A stretch of 42,397 nt of DNA from Clostridiales bacterium (GTDB lineage: Bacteria > Bacillota > Clostridia > Oscillospirales > Oscillospiraceae): assembly GCA_021205205.1 (NCBI GenBank), contig JAJPXY010000027.1, positions 7,568-49,964 of the forward strand, written 5' to 3'. The notes beneath the pieces were generated by a model. It saw only the letters and a list, made by a program, of their open reading frames with translations. It was not told the origin of the DNA and ran no database searches. The stretch's first letter is position 1; each line of letters opens with the position of its first letter. Position numbers and translations under genes: made by a program. Below are positions 1 to 7,470 of the stretch, in pieces.

Positions 1-2
1 CC

Positions 3-2465
3 CTGGAGTCCACCGCCGCCGCGCTGGACGAGGCAAAAGCGACGCTGGAGGACACCAAGACCCAACTGGATGCGCTGGAGGAAGCGCTGGCCCTAATGGA
101 CCCGGACTCCGAGGAGTACGCTGCCGCGCTGGCCCAGTGGCAGGCGGGCACCGAGCAATATGAGGCCGCCCTTGCCGAATACGAGGAAAATCTGGCGGCC
201 TATGAGGCGGGGCTGACCCAATACGAGGCCCAGGCGGCGGCAGCCGCCGAGATGATACAGACCGCCCAGCAGCTGGACGAGACCCGCCAGACGCTGGAAG
301 CTTCCGCCGCCGCGCTGGCAGAGGGCAAGGCCCAGCTGGACGCCGCCAGCGAAGAACTGGACACCCAGAAGGCCGTGTTGGACGCAGCCAAGGCCACCCT
401 GGACGACAGCGAGGCCCAGCTGGACACCCTCCGCGCCGCGCTGAAAGAGGGCTGGAGCCAGTACAACGCCGGGGTGGCGGAGCTGAACACCCAGAAAATC
501 ACCCAGCAAAACAAGCTGGACAGCGCGAAAGCCTCCCTGGAGGAGTTTGAGGCGGGCATTGCGGCCTATTATGAGGGGCTGGACAGCTACAACGAGGGAG
601 TGCAGACCCTGGCCGACAGTTGGGCGGAGTATGAGGACGGTCTGGCCGAATACGAGGACGGCGAGGCGGAGTACGCCGATGGGCTGGCGGAGTACCAGGA
701 CGGGCTGGCGGGATACGAGGACGGCGTGGCCGAGTTCGACCAGGAGATCGCCGACGCGGAGCAGGAGCTGGCCGATGCCCGGAAAGAGCTGGCTGACCTG
801 GAGGACGTGGAGCTGTACGTGCTGGACCGCAGCACCAACAGCGGATACGTCACCTTCGAGAGCGACTCCCAGATCGTGGACCGGCTGGCTGGGGTATTCC
901 CGGTGTTCTTCTTCCTAATCGCGGCGCTGGTCTGCTCCACCACCACGACTCGGATGGTAGACGATGACCGCACCCAAATCGGCACCATGCGCGCCATGGG
1001 CTATAGCCGCGGCGCCATCCTGACCAAATACTTGCTCTATTCCGGCACGGCGGCGGCACTGGGCTGTCTGCTGGGCTTCTTCCTGGGCGGGTGCCTGTTC
1101 CCCTTCGTCATTTGGAAAGCCTATCAGATGATTTACAACATCAAGGGCTTCCTCTTTGTGTACGACTACTCGCTGCTGGCGATCTCCATGGCGGCGTCGC
1201 TGCTCTGCTCCGCCGGAACCACCTGGTTCGCCTGCCGCCGTACTATGGAGAGCACCCCCGCCGACCTCATCCGCCCGGAGGCCCCCGCGGCGGGCAAGCG
1301 CATCTTCCTGGAGCGTTTCACCCCGCTGTGGTCGCGCCTGAAATTCCTGCATAAAGTGACCCTGCGGAACATCTTCCGCTTCAAGAAGCGGATGTTCATG
1401 ATGATTTTGGGGATCGCGGGATGTACCGCCCTGGTGCTGACCGGGTTTGGCATCAACGACTCTATTGCCGATATTGCCAACTACCAGTACGACGACATCC
1501 AGAAGTACGACCTGACCGTCACCTACGACGACCCCATTACCCAGGACGACCTGGACTGGACGGAGGAAAATTGCGGCGACCAAATCGAGACCCAGGCGGT
1601 GGCCCGGATGTGGTCCGGCGACCTGACCGGCAGCGAGGCCACCAAGACGGTATACTACGTCGCCTCGGACGACGATTCCATCACCCAGCTCTTTGACCTG
1701 CACCTGGACGGCGAGACTGTGGCCTATCCGGGAACGGGTGAGGTCCTCATCACGCAGAAGCTGGCCACCCTGGCCGGTGTGGAAGTGGGCGACACCGTGA
1801 CCCTCACCGTCAACGACAGCACCCGGTGGGAGGCCACTGTGGTCGGCCTGGTGGAAAACTATGTCTACAACTACGTCTACATGACCGGTGAGACCTACGC
1901 CGCCGTTTTTGGCGAGGACTGCGAGCCGGAAACGCTGGTACTGCGGCTGAACGAGGACGTGGACGAGCACAGCATCGCCGCCTCCTTCTCCGGCCAGGAC
2001 GCAGTCTCTAACGTCTCGGTGGTGTCGGACACCCGCACCGCCATCGACAACATGATGAACAGTCTGAACTATGTGGTGATTCTGGTGCTGGCCTGCGCCG
2101 GTGCGCTGGCCTTCGTGGTGCTGTTCAACCTGGGCAACATCAACATCTCCGAGCGGGCCAGAGAGATCGCCACCATCAAGGTGCTGGGGTTCCACGCCAA
2201 CGAGACGGGAGCCTACGTGTTCCGGGAGAACTTTATCCTCTCCCTGATGGGTATTTGCTGCGGCCTGCCGCTGGGGGTGGCTCTCCACGCCTTTGTCATT
2301 TCGCAAATTCAGGTGGATATGGTCTATTTCAAGACCCTCATCAAACCCGTCAGCTTCCTGCTCACGGTGGGTATGGTCATCCTGTTCACAGTGGTCACCG
2401 ACCTGGTCCTGCGGCGGAAAATTCGGGCCATCGACATGGCGGAATCGCTGAAATCTGTGGAATAA
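3..2465 (+). CDS. FtsX-like ABC transporter permease with long extracytoplasmic coiled-coil region (5' truncated by window edge)
   Basis: Frame is open from nt 3 (LESTAAALDEAKATLEDTKTQLDALEE...) into the listed ORF; heptad-rich coiled coil, then two FtsX-like membrane blocks (MRAMGYSRGAILTKYLLYSG; ATIKVLGFHANETGAYVFRENFILSLMG). Confidence 0.9.
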   Translation: MESTAAALDEAKATLEDTKTQLDALEEALALMDPDSEEYAAALAQWQAGTEQYEAALAEYEENLAAYEAGLTQYEAQAAAAAEMIQTAQQLDETRQTLEASAAALAEGKAQLDAASEELDTQKAVLDAAKATLDDSEAQLDTLRAALKEGWSQYNAGVAELNTQKITQQNKLDSAKASLEEFEAGIAAYYEGLDSYNEGVQTLADSWAEYEDGLAEYEDGEAEYADGLAEYQDGLAGYEDGVAEFDQEIADAEQELADARKELADLEDVELYVLDRSTNSGYVTFESDSQIVDRLAGVFPVFFFLIAALVCSTTTTRMVDDDRTQIGTMRAMGYSRGAILTKYLLYSGTAAALGCLLGFFLGGCLFPFVIWKAYQMIYNIKGFLFVYDYSLLAISMAASLLCSAGTTWFACRRTMESTPADLIRPEAPAAGKRIFLERFTPLWSRLKFLHKVTLRNIFRFKKRMFMMILGIAGCTALVLTGFGINDSIADIANYQYDDIQKYDLTVTYDDPITQDDLDWTEENCGDQIETQAVARMWSGDLTGSEATKTVYYVASDDDSITQLFDLHLDGETVAYPGTGEVLITQKLATLAGVEVGDTVTLTVNDSTRWEATVVGLVENYVYNYVYMTGETYAAVFGEDCEPETLVLRLNEDVDEHSIAASFSGQDAVSNVSVVSDTRTAIDNMMNSLNYVVILVLACAGALAFVVLFNLGNINISERAREIATIKVLGFHANETGAYVFRENFILSLMGICCGLPLGVALHAFVISQIQVDMVYFKTLIKPVSFLLTVGMVILFTVVTDLVLRRKIRAIDMAESLKSVE
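490..760 (+). repeat. Degenerate 21-bp (7-aa) tandem repeats encoding (A-E-Y-x-D-G-L)n inside the permease
   Basis: Translation SWAEYEDGLAEYEDGEAEYADGLAEYQDGLAGYEDGVAEFDQ shows a 7-aa period. Confidence 0.75.
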
Positions 2466-2490
2466 GCATTGCAAATTCCCGAAAAACGCA

Positions 2491-2526
2491 AAAAAGGGCG
2501 GCTGCCGGTTGGCAGCCGCCCTTTTG
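2491..2526. terminator. Bidirectional intrinsic terminator between convergent permease and rplL
   Basis: aaaaaGGGCGGCTGCCggttGGCAGCCGCCCtttt: long GC stem flanked by an A-run and a T-run. Confidence 0.9.
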
Positions 2527-2544
2527 GGTTCAAATGAAGGAAAC

Positions 2545-2922
2545 TTACTTCAGCTCGACCTTGCCGCCGACAGCCTCGACCTTCTCCTTCAGAGCGTCGG
2601 CATCTTCCTTGGAAGCGGCCTCTTTCAGAGTGGTGGGAGCGTTCTCGACAGCGGCCTTGGCGTCGGCCAGGCCCAGACCGGTGATCTCGCGGACAGCCTT
2701 GATGACCTTGATCTTGGACTTGGGGTCAGCCAGACCAGCCAGGACGACGTCGAACTCGGCCTTCTCTTCCACAGGCTCGGCAGCGGCAGCGCCAGCGGCG
2801 GGGGCAGCCATGGCGGCGGCGGAGACACCGAAGGTCTCCTCCAGAGCCTTGACCAGCTCGGACAGCTCCAGGACGGACAGAGCCTTTACTTCTTCAACGA
2901 TAGCATTGATCTTCTCAGACAT
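2545..2922 (-). CDS. rplL: 50S ribosomal protein L7/L12
   Basis: [37 protein letters not shown]...; typical alanine-rich hinge and C-terminal domain. Confidence 0.98.
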   Translation of the reverse strand: MSEKINAIVEEVKALSVLELSELVKALEETFGVSAAAMAAPAAGAAAAEPVEEKAEFDVVLAGLADPKSKIKVIKAVREITGLGLADAKAAVENAPTTLKEAASKEDADALKEKVEAVGGKVELK

Positions 2923-2990
2923 GGTAATTACCTCCTAAATAGAGTAAATTGTAAAGTAGGTGCCGGGATTCCCGGCGGGATTGGGCCGAA

Positions 2991-3521
2991 TTATTCGGCA
3001 GCGGGGGCCTCCTCGGCGGAGCCGCCCTTGCTCTCGGCGATGGCGGCGATGACAGCGGCCAGGCTGGAGATGGGAGCCAACAGGGTACCCATGACCTGTG
3101 CCTGCAGGTCCTTCTTGGAGGACAGCGTGGACATCTGCGCGATCTCGGCGTCAGACAGCACCTTGCCTTCCATGAAAGCGGCCTTGATGTGGAACTTGTC
3201 GTCGCCCATCTTCTTGGCGTAGTCGGCGATGACCTTGATGGGAGCGATGGGGTCCTCAGTACCGGTGGCCAGAGACGTGTTGCCGTGCAGCACGTCGTCC
3301 AGGGCGGACAGGCCCGCGTCGTCCAGCGCGCGGCGCACCATGGTGTTCTTCACCACAGCGTAGGAAACACCGGCCTGACGGGCGATGTTGCGCAGCTCGG
3401 TATCCTGCTCCACGGTGATGCCGGAGTAATCCACCAGGACGCCGGACTGGGCGCTCTTGAGCTGATCCTCCAGGGCGGCGACGACGGCCTTCTTGGACTC
3501 CAAAACCTTTGCGTTAGGCAT
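2991..3521 (-). CDS. rplJ: 50S ribosomal protein L10
   Basis: MPNAKVLESKKAVVAALEDQLKSAQSGVLVDYSGITVEQDTELR...; start trimmed from the 215-aa ORF to the ATG at 3521. Confidence 0.97.
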   Translation of the reverse strand: MPNAKVLESKKAVVAALEDQLKSAQSGVLVDYSGITVEQDTELRNIARQAGVSYAVVKNTMVRRALDDAGLSALDDVLHGNTSLATGTEDPIAPIKVIADYAKKMGDDKFHIKAAFMEGKVLSDAEIAQMSTLSSKKDLQAQVMGTLLAPISSLAAVIAAIAESKGGSAEEAPAAE

Positions 3522-3540
3522 GATTGATTTCACCTCACAA

Positions 3541-3660
3541 AAAGAAAATCCTCCGCGTCGAAAGACAGGAGGACAGTAAGCAGCAAAACAGGGATGTCTT
3601 GATGCACTCTCGGCAGGCGGACAAGCCATTGATCTCACGAACCTGCTGTCTTTGAACGCA
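3541..3660 (-). ncRNA. Ribosomal protein L10 leader (autoregulatory, antitermination type)
   Basis: Minus-strand RNA carries CCTGCCGAG-type core (GTCCGCCTGCCGAGAGTGC), a terminator hairpin TCCTCC...GGAGGATTTTCTTT, and an upstream AAAGACAGcAGG complementary to CCTcCTGTCTTT in the terminator. Confidence 0.8.
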
Positions 3661-3666
3661 ACTGAT

Positions 3667-3696
3667 AGTATAGCATGGCAGAACGGGTTTTGTCAA
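3667..3696 (-). promoter_or_regulatory. Predicted sigma-A promoter for rplJ-rplL
   Basis: Minus strand TTGACA (3691-3696), 18-nt spacer, TATACT (3667-3672). Confidence 0.75.
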
Positions 3697-3732
3697 CCCG
3701 TTCCGCCATGATTTTTGCCAAAATGAGCGAAA

Positions 3733-4419
3733 TCAGCCCAGCTTGGCGGGGTTCACCCGGACGCCGGGGCCCATGGTAGAGGCCACGGTGCAGGTGCGGA
3801 TATACTGGCCGCGGGCGGCGGCGGGCTTGGCCTTGATGACCGCGCCCACCAGGGCGTCGAAGTTCTCCTGGAGCTTCTCGGTGCCGAAGGAGACCTTGCC
3901 GATGGGGCAGTGGATGATGTTGGTCTTGTCCAGACGGTACTCGACCTTACCGGCCTTCGCGTCCCGGACGGCCTTGGCGGCGTCGGGGGTGACGGTTCCG
4001 GACTTGGGGGAGGGCATCAGGCCCTTGGGACCCAGCAGACGGCCCAGACGTCCCACGAAACGCATCATGTCGGGGGTGGCGATGACCACGTCGAAGTCGA
4101 ACCAGTTCTCTTTCTGGATCTTCTCCACCAGGTCCATGTCGCCCACGTAGTCCGCGCCGGCCTCCCGGGCGGCGTCGGCCTGGGCGTCCTTGGCAAAGAC
4201 CAGCACGCGGACGCTCTTGCCGGTGCCGTTGGGCAGCACGATGGCGCCGCGGACCTGCTGGTCGGCGTGACGGCCATCGACACCCAGCTTCAGGTGCAGC
4301 TCGACAGTCTCGTCGAACTTGGCCTTGGCGGTCTTGCAGACCAGGTCCAGAGCCTCGTTGGTATCGTAAAGATTGCCTTTTTCAATCAGCTTCAGGCTGT
4401 CGTTATATTTCTTACCCAT
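3733..4419 (-). CDS. rplA: 50S ribosomal protein L1
   Basis: [48 protein letters not shown]...[21 protein letters not shown]. Confidence 0.98.
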   Translation of the reverse strand: MGKKYNDSLKLIEKGNLYDTNEALDLVCKTAKAKFDETVELHLKLGVDGRHADQQVRGAIVLPNGTGKSVRVLVFAKDAQADAAREAGADYVGDMDLVEKIQKENWFDFDVVIATPDMMRFVGRLGRLLGPKGLMPSPKSGTVTPDAAKAVRDAKAGKVEYRLDKTNIIHCPIGKVSFGTEKLQENFDALVGAVIKAKPAAARGQYIRTCTVASTMGPGVRVNPAKLG

Positions 4420-4434
4420 AGATCACATACCTCC

Positions 4435-4872
4435 TTAGTCGCCCACGACGACGCCCATGGAACGGGCGGTGCCGGCGATCATGGACATGGCGGCCTCCAG
4501 AGAGGCGGCGTTCAGGTCGGGCATCTTGGTCTCGGCGATCTTCTGCACATCGGCCTTGCTGATGGTAGCGACCTTGGTCTTGTTGGGCACGCCGGAGCCG
4601 GTCTCGATGTTGCACGCCTTCTTGATGAGGACGGCGGCGGGGGGCGTCTTGGTCACAAAGGTGAAGGAGCGGTCAGCGTAGACGGTGATGATGACCGGGA
4701 TGATCATGCCCACGTCCTTCTTGGTGCGCTCGTTGAACTCTTTGGTGAACGCGGCGATGTTCACACCGTGCTGGCCCAGGGCGGGGCCGACGGGGGGCGC
4801 GGGAGTCGCCTTGCCGGCGGGGATCTGCAGCTTCACATAGCCGGTGATTTTCTTCTTTTTAGCAGGTGCCAC
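4435..4872 (-). CDS. rplK: 50S ribosomal protein L11
   Basis: [37 protein letters not shown]... Confidence 0.98.
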   Translation of the reverse strand: MAPAKKKKITGYVKLQIPAGKATPAPPVGPALGQHGVNIAAFTKEFNERTKKDVGMIIPVIITVYADRSFTFVTKTPPAAVLIKKACNIETGSGVPNKTKVATISKADVQKIAETKMPDLNAASLEAAMSMIAGTARSMGVVVGD

Positions 4873-4924
4873 GAGGAATACCTCCTTAATAATTTCAAAC
4901 TCAGTTGTTTTGGGGCGGCTGGGG

Positions 4925-5452
4925 TCAGTCCTCCTGGATCAGCTCCACCTGGTCCAGGTCCAGCTCCACCGGGGTCTCCCGGCCAAACATGGACACGACC
5001 ACGCGGACCTTCTCCCGGTCCACATCGACCTCTTCCACCACACCCAGGAAGGACGAAAGCGCCCCGCCTGCGATTTTCACGCTGTCGCCAACGTTATAGC
5101 CCACGGTAACTTCGCGTTTTTCCATGCCCATCGCCCGGATCTCTTCGTCGGTCAGGGGGATGGCCTTGTTGCCGGAGCCGACAAACCCGGTGACGCCCCG
5201 GATGTTCCGGACGATGTGCCAGGTCTCGTCGGTCAGGATCATCTTCACCAGCACATAGCCGGGGAACGTCTTGCGCTCCACGGTCTTGGGTCCGTTGTCG
5301 GTGATCTCGGTCACGGTTTCCATGGGAATTTCGACCTGCTGGATCAGGTCGCGCAGATTGCGGTTATCGACATGCTTGGTAATTGTGCTGGCCACCGTGT
5401 TCTCGTATCCGGAATACGTGTGGACCACGTACCATTTCGCAGTTTCAGCCAT
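4925..5452 (-). CDS. nusG: Transcription termination/antitermination protein NusG
   Basis: [17 protein letters not shown]...[23 protein letters not shown]... with C-terminal KOW-like domain. Confidence 0.97.
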   Translation of the reverse strand: MAETAKWYVVHTYSGYENTVASTITKHVDNRNLRDLIQQVEIPMETVTEITDNGPKTVERKTFPGYVLVKMILTDETWHIVRNIRGVTGFVGSGNKAIPLTDEEIRAMGMEKREVTVGYNVGDSVKIAGGALSSFLGVVEEVDVDREKVRVVVSMFGRETPVELDLDQVELIQED

Positions 5453-5463
5453 GTCGGTCTACC

Positions 5464-5733
5464 TCAGCCCTGGAACAGGTGGAGCAAAGCGTTGATGACC
5501 GCCGCGGCCACCGCGTCCAGCAGCCAGACGAACACGCCGATCACCAGGATGCAGACGAGCACAGATGCGCACGCCTTGAACAGCTCGTCCCGCTTGGGCC
5601 AGTGTACTTTTTTCAGCTCCAGCTTTGTTTCATGGGCCCAGTTTTTCAGAGAGCGCCAGCGGCGGACAAACCAATTAGGCTTTTTTTCCTTCTTGGACTT
5701 GTCAGCCTTGACCTCTTTTGCTTTTTTAGCCAT
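5464..5733 (-). CDS. secE: Preprotein translocase subunit SecE
   Basis: Lysine-rich N-terminus, W-x3-K..ELKKVHWPKRDELFKAC..., one TM helix; located between rpmG and nusG. Confidence 0.92.
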   Translation of the reverse strand: MAKKAKEVKADKSKKEKKPNWFVRRWRSLKNWAHETKLELKKVHWPKRDELFKACASVLVCILVIGVFVWLLDAVAAAVINALLHLFQG

Positions 5734-5763
5734 GACACGCACCTTTCCTTATCAAGAACACAC

Positions 5764-5934
5764 TCACTTGGTTTCTGTATGTTCCGTGTGCTTTTTGCAG
5801 AAGGGGCAATACTTCTTCATCTTCAGGCGGTCAGGGGTGTTCTTCTTGTTCTTCATGGTGTTGTAGTTTCTCTGTTTGCACTCGCTGCAGCGCAGCGTGA
5901 CCTTCACACGAGCAACGCCTTTTGCTTTGGCCAT
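5764..5934 (-). CDS. rpmG: 50S ribosomal protein L33 (zinc-binding form)
   Basis: [56 protein letters not shown] with two CxxC motifs; start trimmed to ATG at 5934. Confidence 0.97.
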   Translation of the reverse strand: MAKAKGVARVKVTLRCSECKQRNYNTMKNKKNTPDRLKMKKYCPFCKKHTEHTETK

Positions 5935-5976
5935 ATTCGGCACCTCCTTAGGTTTTTGAGATCTGCTTCGGTCAAC

Positions 5977-6000
5977 ACAAAAACGCCGGAACTCCGGCAG
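5977..6000 (-). terminator. Terminator-like hairpin in the rpmG 5' leader
   Basis: Minus strand CTGCCGGAGTTCCGGCGTTTTTGT: GCCGG-AGTT-CCGGC followed by GTTTTTGT, upstream of the rpmG start. Confidence 0.65.
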
Positions 6001-6188
6001 ATTGACCTGAAACAGGCTGGTACTGTCGAACTCCGGCGCAATTTTCCGCAGGAATCCCTGCGGCAGGTTGTAAAAACGGGTTCGGCAATCGGTTCTGCCT
6101 CCCTGCGCTGGTCTGCTTGGGGCCTGGAAAGGGAGGCTATGGGCTAAAAAACCCACAACAACATACCCGCTTTCCCGCAGGTGATATT

Positions 6189-6217
6189 ACTATACCACGC
6201 CGCGGGTCCGTTGTCAA
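6189..6217 (-). promoter_or_regulatory. Predicted sigma-A promoter for rpmG-secE-nusG-rplK-rplA
   Basis: Minus strand TTGACA (6212-6217), 17-nt spacer, TATAGT (6189-6194). Confidence 0.85.
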
Positions 6218-6323
6218 CCTTTTTTTGCACTTTTTCCCGGGGCGGGGCGGCAGGCCGCAGTGCCGACGATCGCCGGGCGGGCGGCTTGTGAGAATCTGGT
6301 TTTTTTGAGGTGTTGTAAAAAGG

Positions 6324-6353
6324 TTGCCTGCCGGACATCTTTTGTGGTATAAT
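6324..6353 (+). promoter_or_regulatory. Predicted promoter of the LysR gene
   Basis: TTGCCT - 18 nt - TGG TATAAT (extended -10). Confidence 0.7.
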
Positions 6354-6428
6354 GGCTTATCTTAAAAAGCGCTCTTTCCACGCCATCAGCTGTGGAAAGG
6401 ACAAACGGTATCGCTAGAGGGAATTTCT

Positions 6429-7298
6429 ATGGAGACTGATTACCTGAAAGAATTTTTGGTCCTGTCGGAGACGGGAAACTATCTGCAAGCGGCTGAGGAA
6501 CTGTTCATCTCTCAGTCCTCCCTGTCCAAACACATCAAGGCGCTGGAAATCGAGCTGGGCGTTCCGCTCTTTGACCGCACCTCCCGGAAGGTGGAGCTGA
6601 CCGACTATGGTTCCTCCTTCCAGAAGTGCGCCCAGCAGATTTTGGACATCCAGTATACCTTCCAGCGGGATCTGAACAGCCAGTTGGCGGCCCAGCAGCA
6701 GACCCTTCGCATCGGTTCCATCCCACCGATGGCGCCCTACCGCATCACCGACATCATCATGAAGTACCAACGGGAAAACGAGCACTGTACCATCAACCTG
6801 TTCGAGGAGGAATCCTTCACTCTGAAGGAGCTGCTGCGGAAGAACAAGTGCGACCTGGCCTTCATCCGGGAGGAGGGGGATTCTAACACGGAGTTTGCCA
6901 AGTTCCCCTTCACTTCGGACCATCTGGTGGCTGTCCTGCCCGCCACCCATCCCCTGGCCGGGGAGACCGCCCTCCACCTGGAACAGCTGAAGGACGAACA
7001 TTTTCTGCTGCTCCAGCCCGATTCCCTGCTCTACAGCATCTCCACCACCGCATGCCAGGAGGCGGGCTTCACCCCCAACATCGCCTACACCGGCAAACGG
7101 GCGGAGAACATCCTTGACCTGGTGGAGAAGGGCATGGGCATCTCGCTGTTGATGGAAAAGCCCATCCTGTCGCTGGCGACGCCCAAAATCTCCATCATCG
7201 ACATCACGCCCACCATCTCCACCAACATCTACATCTACTACAAGAAGAACATCCCCCTGTCCGCCGCGGCGAAAAAGTTCCTGCTGGCGGCGCTGTGA
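6429..7298 (+). CDS. LysR-family transcriptional regulator
   Basis: N-terminal HTH METDYLKEFLVLSETGNYLQAAEELFISQSSLSKHIKALEIELGVPLFDRTSRKVELTDYG and periplasmic-binding-like effector domain. Confidence 0.95.
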   Translation: METDYLKEFLVLSETGNYLQAAEELFISQSSLSKHIKALEIELGVPLFDRTSRKVELTDYGSSFQKCAQQILDIQYTFQRDLNSQLAAQQQTLRIGSIPPMAPYRITDIIMKYQRENEHCTINLFEEESFTLKELLRKNKCDLAFIREEGDSNTEFAKFPFTSDHLVAVLPATHPLAGETALHLEQLKDEHFLLLQPDSLLYSISTTACQEAGFTPNIAYTGKRAENILDLVEKGMGISLLMEKPILSLATPKISIIDITPTISTNIYIYYKKNIPLSAAAKKFLLAAL

Positions 7299-7470
7299 AA
7301 TGGCGCTGTTAGCCATTAGCCGTTGGCTATGTACTGCCAACGAAAAGTGAACAGCAAAGCCAGGAGAGGCCACCGGTTGGTTGCTTCTACTGGTTTTTTA
7401 CTTGTCTGATCGATTCTGTTAAAGTGCTGTTCGCTGTCAGCAAGGCACCACCAGACTAGCAGCGAAGAGC

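Noticed and set aside
915-2474. 519-aa minus-strand ORF
   Set aside because: Antisense shadow of the ABC permease.
3910-5109. 399-aa plus-strand ORF
   Set aside because: Antisense of rplA/rplK/nusG.
5935-6188. tRNA gene in the rpmG leader
   Set aside because: A gttcga word is present, but no cloverleaf, anticodon arm or CCA-end geometry could be built.
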